NCBI GenBank assembly: GCA_910584265.1
Contig: CAJTZE010000025.1
Span: 1-48,061, forward strand
From: an uncultured Dorea sp.
Lineage (GTDB): Bacteria > Bacillota > Clostridia > Lachnospirales > Lachnospiraceae
DNA length: 48,061 nt
Direction: 5' to 3'
Shown: one piece after another, positions 34,454 through 44,056 of the stretch
How the letters are laid out: every line of letters starts with the position of its first letter
Position numbering within the stretch: the first letter of the stretch is position 1
Translations under genes and position numbers: made by a program
Notes under the pieces: generated by a model
Told to the model about the DNA's origin: nothing
Database searches by the model: none
Seen by the model: the letters and a program-made list of their open reading frames with translations, nothing else

Positions 34454-35659
34454 TTATTTTGCAAGTCCGAAAGTCTCAGAAACAGCAGGATTCTCATTCT
34501 GCTTTACTTCAACTCCAGCGCCCTCTGCTTCTACCGGGTCGCCCACTGTCAGCCCTTCGATCTCCTCATCCGGGCAGAGCGGTGTCCAAGCCAGTTCCAT
34601 TACCTTATCTACTGTCATATCCTTGTCTTCGATGATTCCAAGACGGATGTAGTCATCTGCGATCTCACGGAGTGCTTTTTCTGTGAACGCATCAGACAAT
34701 CCAAAGTGAAGGGAATCCCAGAATATCTGCTGATTCTCTTTTTCGCCTGTCATCTTGTCTGTATCGAACATTGCCTGCACTGCTTCCTCAGAATTCAAAC
34801 GGCTGAATTCTCCGGCGCGCTTAATTGCCTTCACGATATATTTTGCATGTACCGGGTTCTTTTCGATGAAGTCGTTATTCATTGCCGTTACACAGCATGG
34901 CTCATCCTGGAATTCCGGGCTGTATGTAATAGAGCAGATCATACGCATATCATCCGGATAATTTGCTAATACAAAGTAGTCAGAAAAAATTGAAGCATCA
35001 ACCTCTCCGCTTTCCATTGCAGCCACTGTAGCGGCACTGTCAGCAATATCAAGATACTCCACCTCAGTCGTCGGATCGATGCCATACTCATCTAACAGAC
35101 GGTACGTAATGTTCTGGTCAGAATTTCCGATACCATCATGGATTGCGATTGTCTTGCCCTTCAGGTCATCTACTGTCTGGATATCACTATCAGCAGGTAC
35201 AAAAATAGACTTACAACCGATATGTGCGCCGGCAACAAATGTCATATTCACTCCATTCGTTACAGGAACAAGCATCGTTGCAATATGGTCAGTTCCCCAC
35301 ATACACTGGCCGGTACCAACTGTTGTTACAACAGACTCGCCTTCCAGATAAGTCGCATTGATGCCGTACTCCTCATAGTATCCCTGTACCTCTGCCATAT
35401 ATTTTGCAGATACACAGGCGCCGCCGTTAAACAGATAATTAATCTCGGTTCCAAAAACAGGCTCCTGCTTCATAGCCTCCCAGTCTTCTTCTGAAACAGC
35501 CTCTGGACGCTCAACATCCGCAGCAGCACCCTCATCACCGGAAGTATCCTCTTCCTTACTTTCTGGTTCTCCCGGTGTTGTCCCGCATGCTGCCAGAGAC
35601 AGACACATTGCTGCCGCCATAGCCGCTGCCGCCAGACGCTTCACTTTCATCCATTTCAT
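34454..35659 (-). CDS. ABC importer substrate-binding lipoprotein, sulfonate/nitrate/NMT1 type
   Basis: 401 aa. The lipoprotein signal is clear: basic MKWMKVKRL, hydrophobic AAAAMAAAMCLSLAAC with the lipobox Cys near residue 25, then an acidic linker (EPESKEEDTSGDEG). The mature part is a periplasmic-binding fold of the NrtA/SsuA/ThiY group: NYLFNGGACVSAKYMAEVQG, ATYLEGESVVTTVGTGQC and DLKGKTIAIHDGIGNSDQN. The substrate is not decidable; sulfonates, nitrate, bicarbonate, riboflavin or thiamine precursors all use this fold. It is the last gene of a permease-ATPase-binding protein operon and lies 94 bp after the ATPase. Confidence 0.85.
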   Translation of the reverse strand: MKWMKVKRLAAAAMAAAMCLSLAACGTTPGEPESKEEDTSGDEGAAADVERPEAVSEEDWEAMKQEPVFGTEINYLFNGGACVSAKYMAEVQGYYEEYGINATYLEGESVVTTVGTGQCMWGTDHIATMLVPVTNGVNMTFVAGAHIGCKSIFVPADSDIQTVDDLKGKTIAIHDGIGNSDQNITYRLLDEYGIDPTTEVEYLDIADSAATVAAMESGEVDASIFSDYFVLANYPDDMRMICSITYSPEFQDEPCCVTAMNNDFIEKNPVHAKYIVKAIKRAGEFSRLNSEEAVQAMFDTDKMTGEKENQQIFWDSLHFGLSDAFTEKALREIADDYIRLGIIEDKDMTVDKVMELAWTPLCPDEEIEGLTVGDPVEAEGAGVEVKQNENPAVSETFGLAK

Positions 35660-35753
35660 AATACATAGTTCTCCTTCTTCTTAAAATATTTATCCTAAAA
35701 ATCACAAGGCTGATGAAACTCCTTCTGATTTTTGGGAACATAATAACCCCAAA

Positions 35754-36524
35754 TTACTTTTTCCCGCCAAAATGCAGACGGTTCAGAATCTCATTCCTAT
35801 ATTCTACAAAGGCTTCCGAAGAACGGTCTCTTGGATAGTCCTCATCCACCTTGATATCTGCCACAACACGCCCCGGATTCGCATCCATAACAATGACTCG
35901 GGTTCCCATATAAACCGCTTCATCCACATCATGGGTAACCATCAGCGCAAGCTGTCCTTTCTCCTGCCAGATCTTAAGAATCTCATCCTGCATATTCATC
36001 CTTGTAAATGCATCCAGCGCCCCCAAGGGCTCATCCAGCAGCAGGATATCCGGCTCATTGATCAGGGAACGTACCAATGCAACTCTCTGCGCCATACCTC
36101 CTGAAAGCTGTCCCGGATAATCGTTGCGGAAGGATTCCAATCCAATCACCTTCAGCATACGCTCTACCTTCTCTTCGTTTCCCTTTAGCTTCCCCTGCAT
36201 CTTCAAGCTGAAAGCAATGTTCTTCTCAACCGTCAGCCATGGAAACAGCGTTGATTTCTGGAACATCATCCCCCGCTCCGGAGACGGCTCTGTAATCTCG
36301 TTTCCATCTACGGTTATCTTGCCGGTGGTCGGCATGATCAAACCTGCAACTAACCGGAGGATCGTTGATTTACCACAGCCGGAGGGACCGACCAGGCTGA
36401 CAAATTCACCGCTTTTCGCACTCAGGTTAATCTCATTCAGGGCATGTGTTACTTCGTCATTCTCTACCTTCGCAAAACTTTTCGATACATTTTGTATTTC
36501 TAAAACAACCTTCTTCTCCGCCAT
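35754..36524 (-). CDS. ABC transporter ATP-binding protein, SsuB/TauB/NrtD type
   Basis: 256 aa. Walker A GPSGCGKST (about residue 43), signature LSGGMAQRVALVRSL (about residue 140), Walker B and D-loop ILLLDEPLGALDAFTR and the switch His in MVTHDVDEAVYMG. It powers import of the ligand held by the binding protein. The ATG directly follows the stop codon of the permease gene (AAATAGATG), so translation is coupled. Confidence 0.92.
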   Translation of the reverse strand: MAEKKVVLEIQNVSKSFAKVENDEVTHALNEINLSAKSGEFVSLVGPSGCGKSTILRLVAGLIMPTTGKITVDGNEITEPSPERGMMFQKSTLFPWLTVEKNIAFSLKMQGKLKGNEEKVERMLKVIGLESFRNDYPGQLSGGMAQRVALVRSLINEPDILLLDEPLGALDAFTRMNMQDEILKIWQEKGQLALMVTHDVDEAVYMGTRVIVMDANPGRVVADIKVDEDYPRDRSSEAFVEYRNEILNRLHFGGKK

Positions 36525-37595
36525 CTATTTCACAACTCCATTCTGCCACCTTAATACGCGCTTCTTTATCAGATCCAAAGCTTTTGTGACAACTGTAAAT
36601 ATAAAGCAGATCACAAACAAGGCCGCAAACATCTTATCATATGCCGCCCAGGATTTTGCCCAGTTCATGTACCAGCCAAGCCCAGCTTTAACACCCATCA
36701 TCTCTGCAATCATGATCGCCACGCAGGCAGAGCTCATCGCCTGTGTACAGCCCTGAAGGATTGAAGGCATTGCATGAGGGATTGCCACTCTGAACACCAG
36801 CTGTCTGGAACTGGCGCCAAGAGTTCTCGCGGCATCAAAGAAATCCTTGTCCACATTGGAAATGCCCGTCATAGACGCAACCGTTACCGCAAACCAAGAG
36901 CCAAGGGCAATGATAAATACTGCTCCCTTAAACAGAGAAGAAGCAACGACCATCACAATCGGAATCCATGTGGAGGTCGGGATCGGTCCTAGAAACTTGA
37001 TAATAGGATTTACCCAATAACGCACCTTTTCCGAATACCCGCAGGTAATGCCTGTAACAAGTCCGAGCGCCACACCAATAAAATACCCTAAAAATAACAG
37101 CCGCAGTGTATGAAGCGTACACTCAAGCAGATATGCCCGGTCCACCCATGCAATATTAATAATATAATTCAGACAGGGAACAAAGGGCTGAGTCAAAACA
37201 CCTGTCTTAAGCGTTAAATAATCGTACCCTGCAAGCAGGAGAAACAATGCGGAAAGCAATGGCGCCCTATAGCGGAGCATATCCAGGACACTCTTATCTC
37301 CCATCAGCTTCTTTACAACGGAAAAAGCGAAGTAAATCAGATACGCTGCAATCAGGATCGCAAGAAAACCTACATATGTATATGGATTCTTGTTCGGGCT
37401 TCCATTTGGAATCATCCAGTATTCCGCAACAGCTATGATACCGCATACAAACGGAAATACCATGATCATCCAGTCAAGCGCCTTCTGCCAGCTTGTCTTT
37501 TCCTTCTCCTCAAGCTCCTTAAGCTGCTGCCTGGTAAGCTGTGCCAGCTGTCTGCTATCTGTATTCTTTGTATTTTGTGGATTTTTCAATGACAT
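36525..37595 (-). CDS. ABC transporter permease, SsuC/TauC/NrtB type
   Basis: 356 aa, longer than the usual ~260 aa because of an N-terminal extension with a coiled-coil (LTRQQLKELEEKEKTSWQK) and two or three extra membrane helices before the core. The core has about six helices and the ATPase-contact EAA loop (FDAARTLGASSRQLVFRVAIPHAMP). It is the first gene of the operon, start ATG 37595 behind AGGAG. Confidence 0.9.
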   Translation of the reverse strand: MSLKNPQNTKNTDSRQLAQLTRQQLKELEEKEKTSWQKALDWMIMVFPFVCGIIAVAEYWMIPNGSPNKNPYTYVGFLAILIAAYLIYFAFSVVKKLMGDKSVLDMLRYRAPLLSALFLLLAGYDYLTLKTGVLTQPFVPCLNYIINIAWVDRAYLLECTLHTLRLLFLGYFIGVALGLVTGITCGYSEKVRYWVNPIIKFLGPIPTSTWIPIVMVVASSLFKGAVFIIALGSWFAVTVASMTGISNVDKDFFDAARTLGASSRQLVFRVAIPHAMPSILQGCTQAMSSACVAIMIAEMMGVKAGLGWYMNWAKSWAAYDKMFAALFVICFIFTVVTKALDLIKKRVLRWQNGVVK

Positions 37596-37640
37596 AAAAA
37601 ATACTCCTAGAATATATTATACAATGATATCTACTGTCCT

Positions 37641-37670
37641 TTTATATGAGCATAATCGTATCAGTATCAA
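37641..37670 (-). promoter_or_regulatory. Promoter of the ABC importer operon
   Basis: On the minus strand TTGATA (37665-37670) and TATAAA (37641-37646) are 18 bp apart, about 46 bp before the permease start. A TATAAT at about 37618-37623 is a second -10 candidate. Confidence 0.5.
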
Positions 37671-37762
37671 GAAATATTTGTATTTGTTTTATTTTATCAT
37701 ATAGATCTGGGAAAGTTAAATTGATAATTACAATCAATGCAGCCATTTATTGATTCTATCTA

Positions 37763-38107
37763 TTATCTAGGGGAAAGCAAAGCACTGCTCCTGCAGATAC
37801 ATTCTTCCTGCGCAGACGCGCCGCGCTCCACCCCGCCTCCTGGATTTACAGCAGAAGCAAAGTTATGTACACATACCTCTTTGGCGCTGTATGCCCTTGA
37901 AGCCTCCAATGTTCTCTTTGGGGAAACGACTATCTTTGCAGGTTTCTCATATTCCCTCTCTGAGCCGATTACCTCATCACCCTCCAGAATTACCATTTGT
38001 TCTTTATTCGCACTATCCACCATCTGTTTCAGCAGACTATGATTTCGGCAGAGGTCAGATGTATCCTTAAATATCTCTGCCAGTCGTTCTCTTCCAAATG
38101 TACTCAT
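37763..38107 (-). pseudogene. Truncated microbial PARG (TIGR02452-type), N-terminal part
   Basis: 114 aa remain of a family of about 270 aa. The frame starts MSTFGRERLAEIFKDT and reaches the ADP-ribose-binding signature NPGGGVERGASAQEECICRSS, then stops within five residues (LLSPR). The catalytic Glu pair of the GGGx(6-8)QEE motif is present but most of the macrodomain fold is lost. Poly(ADP-ribose) glycohydrolases of this type remove ADP-ribose from proteins. Its ATG overlaps the stop of the upstream remnant (ATGA), so both were once one operon. Confidence 0.7.
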
Positions 38108-38460
38108 CTTATTCCCTCCATCATCCTAAACGTCTTAGGGTGTTCACCATCAGCTTCAATTAACCCTATATATCCTCCATACTCTCCAAGATAGTACCTT
38201 TTCGTCTCACCGGCAATGGCCGCATCCACACTAAACGCTCCATCTTGCGCCTAGATACTCTTAAACACTATATTTTCATCATTATTTCTACCCCTGTGGA
38301 CATATAAGTCACCGTATAATCGTCCTCTACATAAATATTATCTTCTGGAATAGATACATTGACACTATGTCACCATACCTACCGCCGCTACTGCTAATAA
38401 GGCAACAGCTGAAAGAATATACCATACTATCTTTGGCACAGCCTTAAGTTCATTGACCAT
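38104..38460 (-). pseudogene. Frameshifted remnant of a small single-helix membrane protein
   Basis: From ATG 38460 the minus strand reads MVNELKAVPKIVWYILSAVA followed by more hydrophobic residues, then a frameshift near 38370, then SIPEDNIYVEDDYTVTYMST, another break, and finally ETKRYYLGEYGGYIGLIEAD ending MMEGIR at 38104. The layout (one membrane helix, then a small extracytoplasmic domain) and the YYLGEYGGYIG phrase resemble small anchored proteins of Firmicutes; I do not name a family. At least two frame changes make it non-functional. The 140 bp between it and the integrase remnant show no feature. Confidence 0.5.
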
Positions 38461-38604
38461 TGCCCATTCGCTCTCTTAATTTGAATTAAACTATCATTCC
38501 CTACCAAAATCCCCATTTTACGCAATCTATCAAACCCATTACATCATCAAATCAACCATTTTCCCTTGTTTTTGCCCTCATAGGACCAAAACAAGGGAAA
38601 GTTT

Positions 38605-39190
38605 TTAATTACCGCCCACCACCTTATCCAAAAGCCTTGCGGAAGTCCGTTTCGCCTCTCTGGTGGCATGGGCATAAACATTCATTGTGGTACTTACATC
38701 AGAGTGTCCCAGAAGTTCCTGCACATCTTTCGGGGCTGCCCCGTTTGATAACAGATTGCTCGTATAGGTGTGCCGCAACTGGTGGAAGTGGAAATTTTCA
38801 AGCCCCTCTACGTGTTTCTGAATCAGCCTGCATACATTGGAGAGGGTTGCGGTTGATTCATAGGAACCATCCTGACGTAAACATACAAAAGACAGTTCTT
38901 CGTAATCGTCCGGTATCTCCTCCGTACTTTGCAAAGAATACAGATCATAATGCGTCCTTCCCTTTTCCATTACTTTCAGATAGTAATTGCGGAAATACAT
39001 TTCGCCACACTGGAAACGCTCTCTGTGCTGTTGCTTTCTGGCTTTTTTTAGTATCTCTGCCAGTGTGTCGCAGAAGTCCACTGTACGGATTTTTTTCCGC
39101 TTGGTTGCACCGATTTCCATCTTGTGGCGGGTGGCATTGTAACGCATACTCCGGCGGACGGTAAGATACTGTTCCTTGTCTTTATGGAAA
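38605..39190 (-). pseudogene. Tyrosine recombinase (ICE integrase), C-terminal catalytic fragment
   Basis: About 195 residues of homology remain, from LTVRRSMRYNATRHKMEIG to the end. The HxxR box is HFHQLRHTYTSNLL, the third motif LLGHSDVSTTMNVYAHAT carries the second His and the nucleophilic Tyr. The N-terminal arm and core-binding domains and the first catalytic Arg are missing, because homology ends near 39185 at a junction with a relaxase fragment running the other way. The product cannot catalyse integration. It marks the former end of an integrative element. Confidence 0.75.
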
Positions 39191-40446
39191 CAGATAAGGA
39201 AAAGCAAAACAAAGAAAATATCTGCAAGGTATATGACACCTTACTGGAGCAGTTGCAGAAAGAAATGCCGGATTTCAAAGTTGCAAATGCGGTAGTCCAC
39301 TTTGATGAAGCAAGCCCGCATATGCACGTTGTAGGCGTTCCCATAGGCAGGGGATTTAAGCGCGGGCTGGAAACAAAGGTTTCCAAACGCTCTGTTTTCA
39401 CTCCGAAAACGCTGGAGAATATTTTACAGAACAGCCTGCGTCAGACCGCAAGCGTAGAAATGCTTATCCACTTCGGAGTGCTTGTAAAAGATAAGCAGAA
39501 AGGGAAAAACTATAACCTGACCGTTGCGGAATATAAGGTGCAGCAGGAAACGAAGCGGCTGGAAATGGTGGCGGGATTCCTTGAAGAAAAACAGGACAGG
39601 CTTTTTAATGCCAACCAACGTCTGGAACAGGCAGAAAAAGAAGTTTCCGAAGCAGAACGGCGGTTGTCTGACACGAAAACAGAGATTATCGGAGCAGAGG
39701 AAGATTTGATACAGATAAAAACAGAAGGCAGGGAAATGAAACAAAAACTGATGGCAGAACAGGAGGAAATACGGCAGGAAAATTTGTCCTTAAAAACAGA
39801 TACGCTTATCCTTCATTCTGATAAAGAGCGTCTTTTGCGTGATGTCAGGAAAGCAACAGATGAAAAGGAACAAATACAGGTAAAAAAAGAGGGGTTTTTA
39901 GAGGATATCGGTGTGTTGGATAAAGAGTTTGAAAAGCGTCTGGATTTCATCAACGTACTGGATAAACTCAAAGCACTCTTTTATAAGCTGTTATCCATGA
40001 TTCCGCTGGTGCGGGAGTTTGCAAAGTTTGTAGAAGAAAAAAAGGATATACGGGCCGCCTCCCCTTATGGCTATACCCCTCTCGGCAGGCTGTTAAGGGA
40101 GTACCGTACCTCTCTCCCTCAGCATGACAGGCTTGTCACGTTCCCGGAGATTGCCTCGTGGCAGACTTCCACAGGGGAAGTGGTTCCGGTGTATGAGGAC
40201 TATAACGGACGGGGAACGGAGTACAGGCTGGCGGGATTCTGGAATGTGCAGAAGGAACAGGCTGTAAAGGTTTCTGAAATAAGAGAGGAAATCATGCCGG
40301 AGAACCGGATATGTACGTTAGAGCTGGCAGAGGTGTATGTAAAGGCGGTGGAGAGTTTCATGGAGGATATGGAACCGGAAGAACGTACAAGGGAGAACCG
40401 TCCTATGTATCAGAGACAAAACGAGGAATATATACAGGGCAGATAA
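39185..40446 (+). pseudogene. MobV/Pre-type plasmid relaxase, N-terminally truncated
   Basis: About 420 residues remain. The metal-binding relaxase motif HFDEASPHMHVVGVPIG is present near the beginning, but the N-terminal motifs, including the nicking residues, are lost at the 39185 junction. A long coiled-coil follows (about codons 130-290, for example RLEQAEKEVSEAERRLSDTK), then a C-terminal region ending NEEYIQGR. Pre/Mob proteins nick oriT of mobilisable plasmids and elements. The last part is intact up to a natural stop and a terminator. No start codon with a ribosome binding site exists in this frame. Confidence 0.7.
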
Positions 40447-40460
40447 ATAATTCCGTTGTT

Positions 40461-40492
40461 AAAAGGCATAGATGAAATATTCTATGCCTTTT
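40461..40492. terminator. Terminator after the mob remnant
   Basis: AAAAGGCATAGA (40461-40472) pairs perfectly with TCTATGCCTTTT (40481-40492) around an 8-base loop. A- and T-rich arm ends allow function on both strands. It insulates the Pho locus from the remnant. Confidence 0.8.
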
Positions 40493-40501
40493 GCAGTGCA
40501 A

Positions 40502-40557
40502 TTAACTTACAATTAACATATATGCACTTTTAGAGTTAACATTGGGGACGGTATACT
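40502..40557 (+). promoter_or_regulatory. PhoB/PhoP box and promoter of the pst operon
   Basis: TTAACT (40502) and TTAACA (40513) are exactly 11 bp apart, the spacing of Gram-positive PhoP direct repeats; a third TTAACA stands at 40536-40541. A TATACT -10 (40552-40557) follows 10 bp later without a good -35, as expected for an activator-dependent promoter. Ribosome binding site GGAG is at 40581. Confidence 0.65.
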
Positions 40558-40594
40558 TGGTTCATACAAAAAAAAACAAAGGAGTGTGTTCAAT

Positions 40595-41446
40595 ATGAAA
40601 AAATTTATTATGATTGCAACCGTTTTTACACTTATGACAGGGGTATTGACAGGATGTAGCGGCAATGCTGGTTCGTTCACTGACAAAAGTACAGCAAATG
40701 AGACAACTAAGAGTTCACAAACAATAGCCACCGACGGTTCCACTTCAATGGAGAAAGTCATTGGATTTTTGAGTGAAGCCTATATGGAGGAACATGGAAA
40801 TATAAAGGTTACATACAATCCAACGGGTTCTAGTTCCGGTATACAGGCAGTAGCGGAAGGAAGATGTGATATCGGACTGGCAAGTCGTGACCTGAAGGAA
40901 GATGAAACAGCAGATTTACAGGGAACGGTAGTTGCCATTGATGGAATCGGAATCATAGTCAATCCTGATAATCCGGCAACAGATTTAACAATTGATCAGA
41001 TAGGGAAGATTTACAGTGGTGAGATTACCAACTGGAAAGAGGTTGGCGGCAGCGACGCACCGATTGTCTGTATTGGGCGTGAGGCGGCTTCCGGCACAAG
41101 AGACGGTTTTGAGGAAGTGACAGGCACAAAGGATAAATGCAAGTATTCACAGGAACTTACGTCTACTGGCGATGTCGTGCAGACGGTATCCGGCAATCCA
41201 AATGCCATTGGCTATGCATCGGTTGCCTCGGTTGGTGATACGGTAAAGATGGTCAGCGTGGAAGGGGTAAGCCCGACAACAGAAAGTATTCAGGATGGGA
41301 AATACAAAGTCCAGAGAAACTTCGTGCTGGTCACAAAAAAGGACACTGCTCTTTCTAAAGCTGCACAGGAGTTTTTCGACTTCGCTACCAGCGAACAGGC
41401 AGACAGCCTTATTACAGAGGCAGGTGCTGTTCCTGTCAAACGGTAA
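40595..41446 (+). CDS. pstS: Phosphate ABC transporter, phosphate-binding lipoprotein
   Basis: 283 aa. I use ATG 40595 (MKKFIMIATVF); the GTG nine bases upstream is only one base from the GGAG. The lipobox VLTGC puts the lipidated Cys near residue 20. The mature part starts with a serine-rich linker, then TIATDGSTSMEKVIGFL-like phosphate-binding loop, GSSSGIQAVAEGRCDIGLAS and REAASGTRDGF, all characteristic of PstS. It captures inorganic phosphate outside the membrane and hands it to PstCA. First gene of the pst-pho operon. Confidence 0.95.
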   Translation: MKKFIMIATVFTLMTGVLTGCSGNAGSFTDKSTANETTKSSQTIATDGSTSMEKVIGFLSEAYMEEHGNIKVTYNPTGSSSGIQAVAEGRCDIGLASRDLKEDETADLQGTVVAIDGIGIIVNPDNPATDLTIDQIGKIYSGEITNWKEVGGSDAPIVCIGREAASGTRDGFEEVTGTKDKCKYSQELTSTGDVVQTVSGNPNAIGYASVASVGDTVKMVSVEGVSPTTESIQDGKYKVQRNFVLVTKKDTALSKAAQEFFDFATSEQADSLITEAGAVPVKR

Positions 41447-41463
41447 TTACAGGAGGGGCTGTT

Positions 41464-42336
41464 ATGGAAAAGATAAAAAAGACAGCAAGGTGGATGGAAA
41501 GGGCAATGAACCTGTTGTTTTTGGTATGCGGTCTGCTGACGATACTGTTTGTCGTCCTAATTACTATATTTCTCTTGATAAGCGGCATTCCGGCAATACG
41601 GGATATCGGTCTGGGAGATTTCCTGTTTGGGAAGGTCTGGGCATCTACTTCTGCAAAGCCTTCCTATGGAATCCTTCCCTTTATCCTGACATCCGTATAC
41701 GGAACTCTGGGGGCAATCCTCATAGGAGTTCCGATTGGACTGCTATGTGCTATTTTTCTGGCAAAGATGTCCCCAAAGAAAGTTAGCAGTGCAGTAAGGA
41801 ATGTGGTAGATTTGCTTGCCGGAATCCCGTCTGTCGTTTATGGGCTGGTGGGAATGATCATCATTGTTCCATGCGTAAGGGAGATATTTCATCTCCCGGA
41901 TGGTGCAAACCTCTTTTCGGCAATTCTTGTCCTTGCTGTTATGATTCTGCCCTCTGTCATTTCCGTATCGGAAACGGCAATCGGGGCGGTGCCAAAGGAA
42001 TATGAGGAGGCTTCTCTTGCTCTGGGGGCGACAAAGACGGAAACCGTATTTAAGGTGGTTGTGCCTGCCGCAAAAAGCGGCATTGTCACTGCGGTTGTAT
42101 TAGGCATTGGCAGGGCAGTCGGGGAAGCGATGGCGGTTATGATGGTAGCGGGAAATGTTGCCAATATGCCGAAACTATTTGGCAGCGTCCGGTTTCTGAC
42201 TACTGCTGTTGCCAGTGAAATGTCCTATTCTTCCGGCTTACAGAGACAGGCATTATTTTCCATCGCACTGGTGCTTTTTCTGTTCATTATGGCAATTAAC
42301 CTGATATTAAATGTAGTAATTAAAAAAAAGGTTTGA
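41464..42336 (+). CDS. pstC: Phosphate ABC transporter permease
   Basis: 290 aa with six membrane helices. Signature segments are LGDFLFGKVW, LLAGIPSVVYGLVGMIIIVP and the ATPase-contact loop EYEEASLALGATKTETVFKV, with IGRAVGEAMAVMMVAGN after it. Forms the channel with PstA. It follows pstS by 17 bp with an AGGAGG site. A 99-bp gap rich in hairpins separates it from pstA. Confidence 0.95.
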   Translation: MEKIKKTARWMERAMNLLFLVCGLLTILFVVLITIFLLISGIPAIRDIGLGDFLFGKVWASTSAKPSYGILPFILTSVYGTLGAILIGVPIGLLCAIFLAKMSPKKVSSAVRNVVDLLAGIPSVVYGLVGMIIIVPCVREIFHLPDGANLFSAILVLAVMILPSVISVSETAIGAVPKEYEEASLALGATKTETVFKVVVPAAKSGIVTAVVLGIGRAVGEAMAVMMVAGNVANMPKLFGSVRFLTTAVASEMSYSSGLQRQALFSIALVLFLFIMAINLILNVVIKKKV

Positions 42337-42415
42337 AGTTCCACTATTGCATGAAAATACCATGCCAAGTGGAACTAAGGCAAACCTATCAAGAACGCAA
42401 AAACAGCGTTCTTGA
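42337..42415 (+). other. Two tandem hairpins between pstC and pstA
   Basis: Hairpin 1: AGTTCCACT (42337-42345) with AGTGGAACT (42368-42376), plus an inner GCATG/CATGC stem. Hairpin 2: TCAAGAACGC (42389-42398) with GCGTTCTTGA (42406-42415), loop 7. Both arms are perfect. The second ends just before the pstA ribosome binding site. No T-run follows, so they are more likely mRNA processing or stability elements than terminators. Confidence 0.65.
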
Positions 42416-42435
42416 GGAAAATGGAGGAAATACAT

Positions 42436-43299
42436 GTGACTGATACAATATCGAAAGCAAGAAAAATTAAGGATACTATCTTAAAGCTGATGATGGTTTT
42501 ATCAGCAGGATTGATTTGCTCTCTCCTGCTCGGACTGATTGGATATATCCTGTACCGGGGCATTCCACATATCTCATGGATGCTTGTTTCTACGAAACCA
42601 AGCCTTTTGCGTGGTACGGTCGGGATTCTGCCAAACATCCTGAATACCTTATATATCATTATCATAACGCTTGTAATTGTACTGCCGCTTGGGGTAGGGG
42701 CTGCGATTTATCTGAACGAATATGCAAAGAATAAAAAACTGGTACGGGTCATTGAACTGGCAACAGAAACCCTTGCCGGAATCCCATCAATTATATATGG
42801 ACTGGTGGGAATGCTCCTGTTTGTGCAGTTTTTCTCTCTGGGAACCAGTCTGATGGCCGGTTCGCTCACCCTGGCAATCATGACATTGCCCACGATTATA
42901 CGCACCACACAGGAAAGCCTGAAAACGGTGCCAAAAGCATACCGGGAAGGTTCGCTTGGATTAGGGGCAGGCAAATGGTATATGATTCGTACAGTTGTCA
43001 TTCCCTGTGTCATTGATGGGATTGTTACCGGCTGTATCTTATCGGTGGGCAGAGTGGTAGGTGAAAGTGCCGCACTTCTCTTTACGGCAGGGATGGCAAA
43101 TGAACTGCTGTCCGTACCTGAGGCAGTGCAGGCGGGAAATGCGGGTTCTACCCTGACCGTTGCCATGTATGTATATGCGAAAGAGCGCGGGCAGTTTGAT
43201 GTTGCGTTTGCGGTTGCCGCTATATTGCTTGTACTTACCTTTCTTATCAATATGTCGGCAAAGATAGCGGCGGTTAGACTGAAACAGAAACGAGGTTAA
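42436..43299 (+). CDS. pstA: Phosphate ABC transporter permease
   Basis: 287 aa from GTG 42436 (MTDTISKARKIK), eight bases after GGAGG at 42423. In-frame starts upstream at 42412 and 42421 lack a well-placed site and would lie inside or against hairpin 2. Six helices; signature segments are WMLVSTKPSLLRGTVGILP, ETLAGIPSIIYGLVGM and AYREGSLGLGAGKWYMIR. It pairs with PstC. Confidence 0.94.
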   Translation: MTDTISKARKIKDTILKLMMVLSAGLICSLLLGLIGYILYRGIPHISWMLVSTKPSLLRGTVGILPNILNTLYIIIITLVIVLPLGVGAAIYLNEYAKNKKLVRVIELATETLAGIPSIIYGLVGMLLFVQFFSLGTSLMAGSLTLAIMTLPTIIRTTQESLKTVPKAYREGSLGLGAGKWYMIRTVVIPCVIDGIVTGCILSVGRVVGESAALLFTAGMANELLSVPEAVQAGNAGSTLTVAMYVYAKERGQFDVAFAVAAILLVLTFLINMSAKIAAVRLKQKRG

Positions 43300-43303
43300 A
43301 GTT

Positions 43304-44056
43304 ATGGAACACATTATCACGACAAAGAATTTAAACTTATGGTATGGTGCGAGCCATGCCCTGAAAAGTATCAACATGGAAATCCCGGAAAAGAAAATCA
43401 CTGCGCTGATTGGCCCCTCTGGCTGTGGAAAATCCACTTATCTGAAAACATTGAACCGGATGAATGATTTGGTGGAAAGCTGCCGTATCGAAGGAGAAAT
43501 TATGCTTTCCAGCATTGACATTTACAAGGGGATTGATGTAAACATTTTGCGGAAACGTGTTGGCATGGTCTTTCAAAAACCGAATCCGTTTCCAATGAGT
43601 ATTTATGATAATATTGCCTATGGTCCAAGAATACATGGAATCAAATCAAAGGTTAAGTTGGATGAAATCGTGGAGCGTTCCCTGACGCAGGCGGCAATCT
43701 GGGAGGAATGCAAAGACCGTTTGAAAAAGAGTGCATTGGGCATGAGTGGCGGCCAGCAGCAGAGGCTCTGCATTGCAAGGGCACTGGCGGTAGAGCCGGA
43801 AGTCCTTCTGATGGATGAACCGACGTCTGCCCTTGACCCTATTTCCACTTCAAAGATTGAAGATTTAGCAATGGAACTGAAGGAAAAATATACGATTATT
43901 ATGGTAACCCACAATATGCAGCAGGCAGTGCGGATTGCAGATAAGACAGCATTCTTCCTGCTGGGCGAGGTGGTGGAGTTTGATGATACGCAGACCATGT
44001 TCTCCACACCGTCTGACCAGAGGACAGAGGATTATATTACAGGGAGGTTTGGATAA
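43304..44056 (+). CDS. pstB: Phosphate ABC transporter ATP-binding protein
   Basis: 250 aa. Walker A GPSGCGKSTYLKTLNRMNDL is diagnostic for PstB, as is VGMVFQKPNPFPMSIYDN (Q-loop). The signature is LGMSGGQQQRLCIARAL and Walker B/D-loop VLLMDEPTSALDPIST, with the His switch in MVTHNMQQAVRIA. It powers PstSCA uptake. Its stop overlaps the phoU start (TAATG). Confidence 0.96.
   Translation: MEHIITTKNLNLWYGASHALKSINMEIPEKKITALIGPSGCGKSTYLKTLNRMNDLVESCRIEGEIMLSSIDIYKGIDVNILRKRVGMVFQKPNPFPMSIYDNIAYGPRIHGIKSKVKLDEIVERSLTQAAIWEECKDRLKKSALGMSGGQQQRLCIARALAVEPEVLLMDEPTSALDPISTSKIEDLAMELKEKYTIIMVTHNMQQAVRIADKTAFFLLGEVVEFDDTQTMFSTPSDQRTEDYITGRFG

Noticed and set aside
36124..36756. 210-codon plus-strand frame opposite the ABC ATPase/permease
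   Set aside because: Antisense shadow of well-recognised genes; no family resemblance.
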